38,151 bases of DNA from CAZBLK01 sp964492715 (GTDB lineage Bacteria; Bacillota; Clostridia; Lachnospirales; WRBF01), in assembly GCA_964492715.1 (NCBI GenBank), contig CAZBLK010000025.1, positions 1-38,151 of the forward strand. Direction: 5' to 3'. This document shows, one piece after another, positions 8,972 through 17,252 of the stretch (the stretch's first letter is position 1; each line of letters begins with the position of its first letter). The position numbers and the translations under genes are program-made. The notes beneath the pieces were generated by a model. The model had not been told where the DNA came from and searched no databases. It worked only from the letters and a program-made list of their open reading frames with translations.

Positions 8972-10834
8972 ATGAAAAAAATTACTACAGTTTTAATATG
9001 TCTAGCTTTAATTTTCTCAACCCTTGTTTTTTCAACAAACACTGCTTTAGCAGATGAAAACAAAACAGCAACAATTCTTTTTACGCACGATATGCACGCC
9101 CACTTTGACCAAACAAAAGTAAAAAAGGGTGATACATACGTTGATTTAGGCGGCTATGGCAGGCTTTACACAGCTATTCAAGCTGAAAAGGAAAAATACC
9201 CAAATGCGCTTGTCCTAGACGGCGGCGACTTTTCAATGGGTACACTTTTTCAAACTATTTATGCCTCTGATGCCCCCGACCTTAAAATGCTTAACACCTT
9301 GGGCTACGACGCAATAACTTTAGGCAACCACGAGTTTGACTTTCGTTTAGACGGCGTGAAGTCATCAATAGAAAAGGCAGAAGCAAGCGGTGAAATTCCG
9401 CCTATAGTTGGCGCAAACTACAAAATTGATGATAAAGTAAAGGACTACACAATAATTGAAAAAGATGGGCTAAAAGTTGGGGTGTTTGGCTTAATGGGCG
9501 TAGAAGCCGCCTCAAACGCACCAATGGCAGGGATAGACTTCCTTGACCCAATAAAAGAAGCAAAGCGAGTTGTAAAAATTCTCAAAGAAGAAGAAAAGGT
9601 TGACCTTATAGTTGCTCTTTCGCACAGCGGCATTTTTCCAAACCCAAAAGATTCGGAAGATGAAATTTTGGCAAAAGAAGTTTCTGACATTGACGTAATA
9701 ATTAGCGGACATACCCACACAAAGCTTGGAAAACCAATTCAAATTGGAAATACTCTTATAGCTTCTGCTGGGGAATACTCTGAAAACTTAGGCTCGCTAA
9801 CAATTGAAAAGCAACAATCAAACAACCGCTGGCAGCTAAAAGATTACAGCTTAGTTCCAATTGGTATAAGCCTTGAACCAAACAAGGAAATTGAAGCGCA
9901 AATAGCAAGCTATAAACAAATGATAGAACAAAAGTATTTAAACAACTTTAACCTTACTTTTGACAAAGTAATTGCAAAGTCTAGCTTCGACTTTACAGAC
10001 AGCAGCAAAGTAGGAATCGAACACAAAGAAGACGGGCTTGCAAACCTAATTTCTGACGCATACATGTACGCTGCCACAAAGTACGACAAAGAAAACACCG
10101 ACCCAGTGGACGTTGCAATAGTTCCAAGCGGTACAATTCGTGGTTCTTTTGTAAATGGGGAAATTACAGTTTCAGACGTGTTTAATGTAAGCTCGCTAGG
10201 AATTGGCAAAGACAAGCTTTCAGGCTACCCGCTAATTTCTGTTTACATTACAGGAAAAGAGCTTAAAGCAGCAGCTGAGGTTGATGCTTCCATTGCCCCA
10301 ATGATGTCAAGCGCACAGCTTTACATGTCGGGCATGTCGTACACCTTTAACCCAAACAGGCTGTTTTTAAACAAAGTTACCGAAGCAAGCTTTATGGACA
10401 AAGAAGGAAACAAAACAAAAATTGACGACAATAAGCTTTACCGTGTAGTTGTTGGGCTTTACACAGGGCAAATGCTTTCTGCTGTAAAAGCAAAGTCCGT
10501 TGGGCTTTTGTCGATTACTCCAAAGGACAAAAACGGTAACCCAATAACAGACATTGAAGACCACATAATTTACACAGAAGTAAACGGCGAAAGACGTGAG
10601 CTTAAAGAATGGGTTGCGCTTGCCGACTACATGCAAAGCCTTGAAGAAATTCCAAGTTTTTATGAAACAGAGCAGGGCAGAAAAATAGTAGACCCAAGCA
10701 AAAGTATTGGCGCACTTGTTAAAGCTCCAAACAAAATTGCTTTTATGCTTTTAGGCGTTGTTGTACTTGTAATTTTAATTATAGTTGCCATTGTTTTATT
10801 TATAAAAAGACCTCGCAAAAGACGTAGGTTTTAA
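8972..10834 (+). CDS. Membrane-anchored 5'-nucleotidase / 2',3'-cyclic phosphodiesterase family protein
   Basis: A 620-aa extracellular enzyme that should hydrolyse nucleotides outside the membrane to release phosphate and nucleosides. A signal peptide (1-27) precedes a calcineurin-like metallophosphatase domain with FTHDMHAHFD (Asp40, His42), LDGGDFSMG, GNHEFDF (Asn119, His120), ALSHSG and ISGHTHTKLG. A 5'-nucleotidase C-terminal substrate domain follows (about 340-530, VAIVPSGTIRGSF). One C-terminal transmembrane helix and a basic RPRKRRRF tail anchor it. The ATG at 8972 follows AAAGGAG at the right spacing; an in-frame ATG at 8954 precedes that site and is rejected. It is a single transcription unit with its own promoter and terminator. 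Confidence 0.93.
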   Translation: MKKITTVLICLALIFSTLVFSTNTALADENKTATILFTHDMHAHFDQTKVKKGDTYVDLGGYGRLYTAIQAEKEKYPNALVLDGGDFSMGTLFQTIYASDAPDLKMLNTLGYDAITLGNHEFDFRLDGVKSSIEKAEASGEIPPIVGANYKIDDKVKDYTIIEKDGLKVGVFGLMGVEAASNAPMAGIDFLDPIKEAKRVVKILKEEEKVDLIVALSHSGIFPNPKDSEDEILAKEVSDIDVIISGHTHTKLGKPIQIGNTLIASAGEYSENLGSLTIEKQQSNNRWQLKDYSLVPIGISLEPNKEIEAQIASYKQMIEQKYLNNFNLTFDKVIAKSSFDFTDSSKVGIEHKEDGLANLISDAYMYAATKYDKENTDPVDVAIVPSGTIRGSFVNGEITVSDVFNVSSLGIGKDKLSGYPLISVYITGKELKAAAEVDASIAPMMSSAQLYMSGMSYTFNPNRLFLNKVTEASFMDKEGNKTKIDDNKLYRVVVGLYTGQMLSAVKAKSVGLLSITPKDKNGNPITDIEDHIIYTEVNGERRELKEWVALADYMQSLEEIPSFYETEQGRKIVDPSKSIGALVKAPNKIAFMLLGVVVLVILIIVAIVLFIKRPRKRRRF

Positions 10835-10865
10835 AATAGGGGCTGTTGCAAACCAGCCCAAAGTA

Positions 10866-10894
10866 AAAGCGAGTCTAAACAAGGCTCGTTTTTT
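10866..10894 (+). terminator. Terminator of the 5'-nucleotidase gene
   Basis: CGAGTCT (10870-10876) pairs with AGGCTCG (10882-10888) with one wobble, flanked by A and T runs and followed by TTTTTT. Confidence 0.8.
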
Positions 10895-11012
10895 GTTGTA
10901 AATAGATTTATGAAAAAACTTGTTTTATGCTAAAATTCAAGCAAAATGCTGTGGTAAAGAACCGTGTACTTTTAAATTTGCTTACAATATTACAAACTTT
11001 ATCCCTTTTAAA

Positions 11013-11060
11013 AAATGGGCTGTTGCTTCACTGATTAGGTGGTTTTGCAACAGCCCATTT
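11013..11060. repeat. GGGCTGTTGC palindromic repeat (copy in the ATPase upstream gap)
   Basis: A perfect 14-bp stem, AAATGGGCTGTTGC (11013-11026) with GCAACAGCCCATTT (11047-11060), and a 20-nt loop. The same arm sequence recurs at 10839-10850 and in the hairpin after rpsU at 38036-38076, so this is a dispersed intergenic palindrome. It may also act as a terminator-like RNA hairpin, but it lacks a T run. Confidence 0.8.
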
Positions 11061-11276
11061 CCATGCCAATATTGTTAAAACTGAAATTTCTATATAAAGT
11101 CTTTATAAAACGTCCTGTCATAAAATTAGGACAAGCCAAATATAATTAAATATAGCAATTTGAATTTTTTAGCCACCATTTTGCGGTAAAAATATAGAAC
11201 GCTTAAAAGATTTTTAGCGCAAATGATGAACACATTTATTCAAGTTGCTGCACACAAAAAAAGGAGTGATACACAA

Positions 11277-13958
11277 ATGAAATGGTACACAAAGCACTAC
11301 AGCGAAGCAATAAAATATTTTGAAGTAGATGCAAAGCAGGGGCTTACGTGGGAACAGGCAGAAAGCCGCCAAAAAGCCTTTGGTGCAAACCGCCTTGAAG
11401 GTAAAAAGAAGCCACACATTTTAGTTAGATATTTAATGCAATTTAATGACTTTATGATAATTATTTTGATAGCGGCGGCAGCAGTGTCGCTTTTGTTGTC
11501 GTTTACACACGGCAAAGCCGACTTCATTGACGCAGGAATAATTTTAGGAATAGTAATGTTAAACGCACTTTTAGGATTAGTCCAAGAAAGCAAAGCCGAA
11601 AAATCAATTGAAGCACTTAAAAAAATGTCTGCACCGTCGGCAAAAGTAATGCGAAGCGGCATACTCGAAAGTGTAAACACAGAAGAAATTGTTCCAGGCG
11701 ACATTCTTTTGCTTGAAGCAGGTGACTTTGTTCCAGCCGATTGCCGCATTGTTTCCTCTATGAACTTAAAGGCAGAAGAAGCCGCATTAACAGGCGAGTC
11801 TGTCCCTGTTGACAAAGATGCAAGCTACATTGCAAGCGAAAGTGCAACGCTTGGCGACAGGCGAAACATGCTTTTTTCTGGAAGCAGCATAAGCTACGGC
11901 AGAGGTACAGCAATTGTAACATCAATTGGTATGGGTACAGAAGTTGGAAAAATTGCAGATATGCTGATGAACGACGAAGCCCCAGAAACTCCGCTTCAAA
12001 AAAAGCTGACACAAACAGGGAAAATGCTTGGCATTGGCGCAATAATTATTTGTGTATGTATTTTTCTTTTGGGAATAGTTAGGCAACAGGGTGTTTTTGA
12101 AATGTTTATGACGTCTGTAAGCCTTGCAGTTGCGGCAATTCCAGAAGGGCTTCCAGCAATTGTTACAATTATGCTTGCAATTGGCGTTCAAAGAATGGCT
12201 AAAAGAAATGCCGTAATAAGAAAGCTTCCGGCAGTAGAAACTTTAGGCTCGGCGACAGTAATTTGCTCTGACAAAACAGGCACTCTTACGCAAAACAAAA
12301 TGACAGTAGTAGAAACAGTAAACGTAAAAGGTTTGCTTGAAGGCAAAAACGCCGACCGAGAACTTATTTTAAAATACAGCGCACTTTGCAACGACGTAAA
12401 CCTTGAAGGTGAAAACAAAGAAATTAAGCTAACAGGCGACCCAACAGAAAAGGCACTCGTAATTGCGGCACTAACAAGCGGAATTGACAAAAACAACGCC
12501 GAACAAAAAGCTCCACGCATAGACGAAATTCCGTTTGACTCTGCAAGAAAGCTAATGACAACAATTCACCACAGCAAAGAAAGCGGCGGTTACATTTCAA
12601 TTACAAAGGGCGCACCAGACGTTTTAATTAAAAAATGCAGTCACTACATAGAAGGCGGCAACACATACATGCTGACCGAGTCACGTAAAAACGAGCTTAT
12701 GCGAATGAATGACGAAATGGCAGGAAAGGCGTTGCGTGTGCTTGCAATTGCGGTGAAGTCGTATACAAAACTTCCTTATAAGATTACGGAAGATACAGTA
12801 GAAAATGACTTGTCGTTTGTGGGGCTTGTCGGAATGATTGACCCACCAAGAGAGGAAGCGGCAGAAGCTGTTAAAACATGCGTAAAAGCAGGAATAAAAC
12901 CTGTAATGATTACAGGTGACCACGTTGTAACGGCAAAAGTAGTTGCAAGCAAGCTTGGAATACTCCGTGGCGGAGAAGGAGCTTTAACAGGAACTGAGCT
13001 AAATGACATGACACAGGACGAGCTTGTAAGCTGTATAAACAAATACAGCGTGTTTGCAAGAGTTTCGCCAGAACATAAGGTGCGAATTGTAAAAGCGTTC
13101 CAAAAGCGTGGCGAAGTTGTTGCAATGACAGGCGACGGCGTAAACGACGCCCCGGCTTTAAAAGCGGCAGACATTGGCTGCGCAATGGGCATAAGCGGAA
13201 CAGACGTAGCAAAAGGTGCTGCCGACATGGTTTTAACAGACGACAATTTTGCAACAATTGTTCACGCTGTAAGCGAAGGGCGTGGAATTTATGCAAACAT
13301 ACGGAAGGCTGTTCACTTCCTTCTTTCTAGCAATATCGGTGAAATTCTTGTAATGCTTGTTGCGCTTTTAATGGGCTGGCCTACGCCGCTTTTGGCAATT
13401 CATCTTTTGTGGACAAACCTTGTTACAGACTCGCTTCCTGCAATTGCTTTGGGGTTAGACCCAGCCGAAAGCGACATTATGGACGGCAAGACAGAAAGCG
13501 GAAGCAGCGGGCTGTTTTCAAATGGCTTGTGGCAGCGCATTGCTGTTGAAGGAATGATGGTTGGAATGTTAGCTTTAGTTGCGTTTGCAGTTGGCAGTGT
13601 TTACTACGACACAGCGGCAAACGAGAACATTGTTGGGCGTACAATGGCTTTTGCAACACTTAGCATTTCACAGCTTGTACATTCGTTTAATATGCGAACA
13701 GAAAAGTCAATTTTCACGTTAAGCATTACATCAAACATTTACTTGGTTTATGCGTTTGTTGTTGGGGTTTTGCTTCAAGTTGGCGTAATAATGCTTCCAT
13801 TTTTGGCTGAAACGTTTAAGGTTGTTCCGCTTACTCCTGTTCAATGGCTAATAGTTGCAGGGCTTTGCATTTTGCCAATTTTTATTGTAGAGCTGGAAAA
13901 GCTTACAAGCCAAAGCACAGAAAAGAAAAAGGTGAATAATTACCAATTAATGGAATAA
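11277..13958 (+). CDS. P-type calcium-transporting ATPase (type IIA, SERCA-like)
   Basis: An 893-aa integral membrane pump expected to export Ca2+ at the cost of ATP. The order is typical: cation ATPase N-terminal domain, actuator loop with TGES (172-175), TM4 with AAIPEGLPA, phosphorylation motif DKTGTLT (Asp332), nucleotide-binding KGAPD, hinge TGDGVNDAP and six C-terminal helices. Calcium-site residues of SERCA are matched in TM5 (NIGEILVML) and TM6 (NLVTDSLPAIALG), which favours Ca2+ over other cations. The ATG at 11277 follows AAAGGAG; an upstream in-frame start at 11223 lies before that site and is rejected. The nearest B. subtilis analogue is YloB, linked to spore calcium. The gene is followed by yaaL and bofA homologues. 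Confidence 0.93.
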   Translation: MKWYTKHYSEAIKYFEVDAKQGLTWEQAESRQKAFGANRLEGKKKPHILVRYLMQFNDFMIIILIAAAAVSLLLSFTHGKADFIDAGIILGIVMLNALLGLVQESKAEKSIEALKKMSAPSAKVMRSGILESVNTEEIVPGDILLLEAGDFVPADCRIVSSMNLKAEEAALTGESVPVDKDASYIASESATLGDRRNMLFSGSSISYGRGTAIVTSIGMGTEVGKIADMLMNDEAPETPLQKKLTQTGKMLGIGAIIICVCIFLLGIVRQQGVFEMFMTSVSLAVAAIPEGLPAIVTIMLAIGVQRMAKRNAVIRKLPAVETLGSATVICSDKTGTLTQNKMTVVETVNVKGLLEGKNADRELILKYSALCNDVNLEGENKEIKLTGDPTEKALVIAALTSGIDKNNAEQKAPRIDEIPFDSARKLMTTIHHSKESGGYISITKGAPDVLIKKCSHYIEGGNTYMLTESRKNELMRMNDEMAGKALRVLAIAVKSYTKLPYKITEDTVENDLSFVGLVGMIDPPREEAAEAVKTCVKAGIKPVMITGDHVVTAKVVASKLGILRGGEGALTGTELNDMTQDELVSCINKYSVFARVSPEHKVRIVKAFQKRGEVVAMTGDGVNDAPALKAADIGCAMGISGTDVAKGAADMVLTDDNFATIVHAVSEGRGIYANIRKAVHFLLSSNIGEILVMLVALLMGWPTPLLAIHLLWTNLVTDSLPAIALGLDPAESDIMDGKTESGSSGLFSNGLWQRIAVEGMMVGMLALVAFAVGSVYYDTAANENIVGRTMAFATLSISQLVHSFNMRTEKSIFTLSITSNIYLVYAFVVGVLLQVGVIMLPFLAETFKVVPLTPVQWLIVAGLCILPIFIVELEKLTSQSTEKKKVNNYQLME

Positions 13959-14112
13959 AAATGGAAATTGTTGACTATATTATAGAAACTAGGGAAAATG
14001 GATGGCTGGCAAAAAAACTAGACATGCAATTTAGTATCTGGCTTCTGTTCTCTGGTTTTACATCAATCACGTTTTAAAAGCCGATTGAGTATATCAGGGG
14101 GTGGGTAGCTGC

Positions 14113-14376
14113 ATGTGTTTTAAAGCCTTCTATAAACTACAAAAACTTATTTACAAGAGAAAAGAGGAAAGTAATATGTCTATACAGGATATGGAAATTA
14201 TGACAAACCTAGAGCGCCTAAAAAACGAAATAAAAATTATAAACATAAACCTCGACCACATTACCGACCCAATTTTGATTGATAGTTACATTTTTGAAAA
14301 CATGGCGCTGAACATGCGTTACAAATATTTCTTGCGGCTGTGCAAGGAACGAGGGCTAAAAGCAGAGGGGTTCTAA
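14113..14376 (+). CDS. YaaL-like DUF2508 family small protein
   Basis: An 87-aa protein with a basic amphipathic N-terminus (FKAFYKLQKLIYKRK) and a C-terminal part with the family-typical pattern ITDPILIDSYIFE then MRYKYFLRLCKERG, matching DUF2508 (YaaL of Bacillus). The function is unknown. In many Firmicutes the gene sits just before bofA, exactly as here (1 nt gap), which strengthens the call. The ATG at 14113 has AGGGGGTGG 8-11 nt upstream and gives the usual basic N-terminus. A second possible start at 14176 follows AGAGGAAAG and would give 66 aa. The recR gene that often precedes this pair is absent; the Ca2+ ATPase is upstream instead. Confidence 0.78.
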   Translation: MCFKAFYKLQKLIYKRKEESNMSIQDMEIMTNLERLKNEIKIININLDHITDPILIDSYIFENMALNMRYKYFLRLCKERGLKAEGF

Positions 14377-14377
14377 C

Positions 14378-14638
14378 ATGAATTCAAGCGAAGTTATTAT
14401 TTATATGATTATAGGCTGTGCTGTTTTTGTTGGTTTCCTTGTTTTTTCGGGGGCTGCAAAAGGGCTTTTAAAGTTTTTTGTCCGTGGCGGAATTGGGGTA
14501 GCTGCAATTGCTGTTGTAAACATTTTTGCAGAAGGCTTTGGCATGGCTGTAGGCGTAAACGTTTTGTCGGCTTTTATTGTTGGTATTTTGGGCGTTCCTG
14601 GTTTTTTAACGCTTTATGCAGCAAAGTTTATTTTGTAG
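14378..14638 (+). CDS. bofA: BofA-like pro-sigma-K processing inhibitor family protein
   Basis: An 86-aa integral membrane protein with two hydrophobic helices (about 5-30 and 36-60) and a hydrophobic C-terminal half containing the BofA-family pattern VNVLSAFIVGILGVPGFLTL. In Bacillus, BofA sits in the outer forespore membrane and holds the SpoIVFB protease inactive until a forespore signal arrives. Many Clostridia keep bofA while lacking parts of that pathway, so the precise role here is inferred. The ATG lies 1 nt after the yaaL-like stop, with AGAGGGG upstream. A strong terminator follows at once. Presence of this gene supports an endospore-forming ancestry. Confidence 0.88.
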   Translation: MNSSEVIIYMIIGCAVFVGFLVFSGAAKGLLKFFVRGGIGVAAIAVVNIFAEGFGMAVGVNVLSAFIVGILGVPGFLTLYAAKFIL

Positions 14639-14645
14639 AGGTTCT

Positions 14646-14689
14646 AAAGAAGGTGTTTTGCTAAATGGTGCAAAATGCCTTCTTTTTTT
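14646..14689 (+). terminator. Terminator after bofA
   Basis: A 16-bp stem (14646-14661 with 14670-14685, two G-T wobbles), an 8-nt loop and a run of seven T. Confidence 0.9.
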
Positions 14690-14831
14690 AAGCAAGAACA
14701 TTTTGCTTACCCAAAACATATATTTAGGATAAGCAGGTTTAAACTTTTACAGGACAAGCCTAAAATGTATAGACAATTTATATAACTAAAATTGTTAATG
14801 TTTCCACGTAAATAGGGCATTAATTATTATG

Positions 14832-14934
14832 TTGACTTTTAGCCTGCATGAGTTTAGAATGTAATAATACATGAAAAATTAATATTCTAAACCCATTAGA
14901 GCCGGCCACGTGGTCTGGCTTTTTGTACAATGGG
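14832..14934 (+). ncRNA. Putative short transcribed unit (promoter to terminator), tentative
   Basis: A -35-like TTGACT (14832-14837), 17-nt spacer and -10-like TAGAAT (14855-14860) are followed within 45 nt by a hairpin (arms 14900-14907 and 14912-14920, one wobble and one bulged base) with a T run at 14920-14924. GTTTAGAAT (14852-14860) and ATTCTAAAC (14884-14892) form a 9-bp inverted repeat across the start region. CCCATT/AATGGG (14892-14897, 14929-14934) encloses the terminator hairpin. If transcribed, the RNA would be only about 55-60 nt. It could equally be a decayed palindromic repeat. No known RNA family was recognised. Confidence 0.3.
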
Positions 14935-14976
14935 CAAGTTTTTGCATAAGCATAGCAACTTTACTTTATGTAGGCA

Positions 14977-15082
14977 TTATAGCAATTCCGTTTTAATCGA
15001 CATGGTCTATAGGTTAAAAACCCAAATGGCTAGGCGTGTGGCTTCCCTATGACAGTATCGTTAAAAACTGGAATTGCTATAA
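14977..15082. repeat. MITE-like palindromic element (copy 1)
   Basis: A 106-bp element bounded by inverted ends: TTATAGCAATTCC (14977-14989) and GGAATTGCTATAA (15070-15082), with the similarity continuing inward (GTTTTAA against TTAAAAAC). The inner part contains CTATAGGTTAAAAA and GGCTAGGCGTG. A second copy of the inner part lies in inverted orientation near 37614-37690. No coding capacity. It resembles non-autonomous miniature inverted-repeat elements; a possible TA target duplication is too short to be certain. Confidence 0.7.
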
Positions 15083-15287
15083 ATTGGCGGTTTGTTAAAG
15101 AAAGCGCATATAGGAAACTATTGCCTTTTCCGTACGCATGTCTTCTACTTCATTACTACTACCGCTTTTTTTGTCCGGTAATTACAGTTTAAACTCTGCT
15201 TGATTTATCTTGATTTGATACAGCTTTTTTATTTAAGGTAAAAAAGCATTGACCTTTAGAAGTTTAACAATTATCGGGGTAGATTTT

Positions 15288-17213
15288 ATGAAAAAAGTAA
15301 ACGTGAACAAGCTGTTTTTTATAATAGTAGTTTCTGTTTTTTTCATTTTGTTACAAATTTACTTGTTTAATGTAAATTTAAACAAGCGGTTTTCAGAGGA
15401 CATTTATTTACACCTTGCCGAAACTTCCTCGAACAAAGTGTTTGAACTAAACTCGGAATTTAAAAATCAGTTTGAAAAAATAGAAACACTAGCCGATTAC
15501 TTTTCAGAGCTTGCATCACTGCAAAAAAATGACGTTTTGCCATTGATGAGCAAGTTTGTTGAAGCAGGCGGTTTTTCAAGTATTGTGTTAATGTACCCTG
15601 ACAGCACGTATTTAACAAACTACGGCGGAAAAGGCTTGCGTGTTTCCGAGAGCGAGTCTTTTATAAAAGGAATAAACGGCGAGCCTAACATTGAAGGGCC
15701 CGTAAAATATTTTGCAGACTACAGCAAAAATGTAATTGTTTTGTCATCACCTGTAAAAAGGGGCGAAGAAGTAGTTGCTGTTTTAATGGCGGCAATTGAT
15801 GTTTCTGAGTTAGACAAGCTTTTTAACATGACGTACTACGAAGGCAGAGGGTACATGTTTCTTGTTAACAAAAGCGGAAGCGTAATAACAAGCAAGACAA
15901 ACGAACAAACTGTTTTTCGTGGCGAAAATATACTTGAGTTTTTTAAAGAGCAAAACAACAGCTACTACGAAACAATTTCAAAAGACTTGGAAACAAACGA
16001 AAGCAACGTGCTTTACTTAAAGTACAGAAACGGTGAAGCCAGATATGCGGCTTACAGACCATTAGGCGTAAACGACTGGTACGTTTTTTCAATGGTATCG
16101 CAAGACGTTTTGGACGAACGTGTGCGTGGCATTTCGCTTGAAGTTTTTTGGCTTACGTTTGTTGTTGTTTTGTCACTAAGCATGTTGGTTGGATACGTTA
16201 TTTTTATTCAGCACAGGTTTAACAAACAAATTGTAGGCGCAAATGCTTCGCTTGAAAAAAGTGAACAGCTTTACAGGACAATTGTTTCACAGTCTGAAAG
16301 CACAATTTTTGAACACGACTATGTTACAAAAAAGAACACATGCTCCGACAACTACAAAAAAATGTTTGGCGACATGGTGGACGAAGCAGACAACTTCATT
16401 TTATCACATAAGTTTGTTTACTACGAGGACGTAGACCGTTTAAAAAGCGCATACTACGCACTTTCCACAGAAAACCCAAAAGCCAGCATTGAGTTAAGAA
16501 TTTTAATGTCTGATTTAACGTATAAATGGCATAAAATATCTATGACAGTTTTGTATGATGGAAAAAACAGCCCACAAAAGCTTATAGGCAACATAACAAA
16601 CATACACTACGACAAACATCAAGCCGAACAGCTTAAACAAAAAGCTACGAAGGACTTGCTTACGGGGCTTTACAACAAAAGCGCAACACAGTCGCTTGTA
16701 AACGAAAAGCTTTTATGCACAGACGGTGAATGTATTCACGCTTTAGTTAACGTAGACCTTGACAACTTTAAAAGTATAAACGACAGCTTTGGACACCTTT
16801 TTGGCGACGTTGTTCTTGCTGAAATAGGTGAGGACTTAAAAAAACTGTTTCGGTCGACAGACATATTGGGGCGGTTTGGCGGAGACGAGTTTGTTATGTT
16901 TATAAAGGACGTTAAGTCGGTTCATTCTATAACGGAAAAGCTTTTAGAACTTTTAAACGTGCTTGACAAAACTTACAAGGTTGACGGAATTTCCCACAGA
17001 ATTACTGGAAGCATTGGCGTTTCTGTTTTTCCGTTTGATGGGCAAAGCTATGAGGAGCTTTACAAAAACGCCGATAAAGCGCTGTACGCTGCAAAAAGGG
17101 CAGGTAAGGGGAAATTTTTCTTTTACTCAAACGCTTTTAATGCTATGGCTGAGGTTGATAATTGTTCTAGTAGTGATATATACTTAATAAAAAGGGAACA
17201 AAAAAACAAATGA
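15288..17213 (+). CDS. Membrane-bound diguanylate cyclase (dCache-PAS-GGDEF)
   Basis: A 641-aa signalling enzyme expected to make cyclic di-GMP from two GTP. A transmembrane helix (about 9-29), an extracytoplasmic dCache-type sensor (about 33-280), a second helix (about 287-310), a PAS-like domain (about 335-440) and a GGDEF domain (about 460-620) follow in order. The active site GGDEF (531-535) is intact. RSTD (522-525) lies exactly five residues before it, the product-inhibition I-site. No EAL or HD-GYP domain is present. The ATG at 15288 is supported by GGGG 8 nt upstream; the in-frame TTG at 15249 has no site. folD follows after 39 nt with no terminator, so read-through is possible. The sensed ligand is unknown. 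Confidence 0.92.
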   Translation: MKKVNVNKLFFIIVVSVFFILLQIYLFNVNLNKRFSEDIYLHLAETSSNKVFELNSEFKNQFEKIETLADYFSELASLQKNDVLPLMSKFVEAGGFSSIVLMYPDSTYLTNYGGKGLRVSESESFIKGINGEPNIEGPVKYFADYSKNVIVLSSPVKRGEEVVAVLMAAIDVSELDKLFNMTYYEGRGYMFLVNKSGSVITSKTNEQTVFRGENILEFFKEQNNSYYETISKDLETNESNVLYLKYRNGEARYAAYRPLGVNDWYVFSMVSQDVLDERVRGISLEVFWLTFVVVLSLSMLVGYVIFIQHRFNKQIVGANASLEKSEQLYRTIVSQSESTIFEHDYVTKKNTCSDNYKKMFGDMVDEADNFILSHKFVYYEDVDRLKSAYYALSTENPKASIELRILMSDLTYKWHKISMTVLYDGKNSPQKLIGNITNIHYDKHQAEQLKQKATKDLLTGLYNKSATQSLVNEKLLCTDGECIHALVNVDLDNFKSINDSFGHLFGDVVLAEIGEDLKKLFRSTDILGRFGGDEFVMFIKDVKSVHSITEKLLELLNVLDKTYKVDGISHRITGSIGVSVFPFDGQSYEELYKNADKALYAAKRAGKGKFFFYSNAFNAMAEVDNCSSSDIYLIKREQKNK

Positions 17214-17252
17214 TTTAAACTGCCAAGATAAAATTAGAAAGGTAGTGAACTT

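Larger units (their letters stand above)
10835..11276 (+). other. 442-nt intergenic region with terminator and repeated hairpins
   Basis: No gene is seen. The region holds a GGGCTGTTGC element (10839-10859), the nucleotidase terminator (10866-10894), a long GGGCTGTTGC/GCAACAGCCC hairpin (11013-11060) and a 9-bp dyad CGCTTAAAA/TTTTTAGCG with one mismatch (11200-11219) close to the ATPase start. TATAAT at 11141-11146 may be a -10 for the ATPase, but no good -35 is seen. Confidence 0.6.
14639..15287 (+). other. 649-nt intergenic region, no protein gene, rich in structured elements
   Basis: Contents in order: bofA terminator (14646-14689); a promoter-like pair followed by a G+C-rich terminator (14832-14934, see the ncRNA entry); a 106-bp MITE-like palindromic element (14977-15082); and a 9-bp hairpin GCTTTTTTA/TAAAAAAGC (15223-15247) in the leader of the diguanylate cyclase. 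No convincing promoter for that gene was found, and no c-di-GMP riboswitch core is visible. Confidence 0.6.

Noticed and set aside
11297..13659. Many minus-strand open frames opposite the Ca2+ ATPase
   Set aside because: Products of codon bias in the opposite strand; the ATPase frame explains the region fully.
13961..14077. 38-codon reading frame (MEIVDYIIETRENG...) after the Ca2+ ATPase
   Set aside because: No ribosome binding site, only 2 nt after the ATPase stop, and no recognisable similarity; may be a decayed fragment but unsupported.
14977..15287. Possible c-di-GMP riboswitch upstream of the diguanylate cyclase
   Set aside because: No GEMM-type conserved core or tetraloop/receptor pattern could be found; the palindrome there is better explained as a repeat element.
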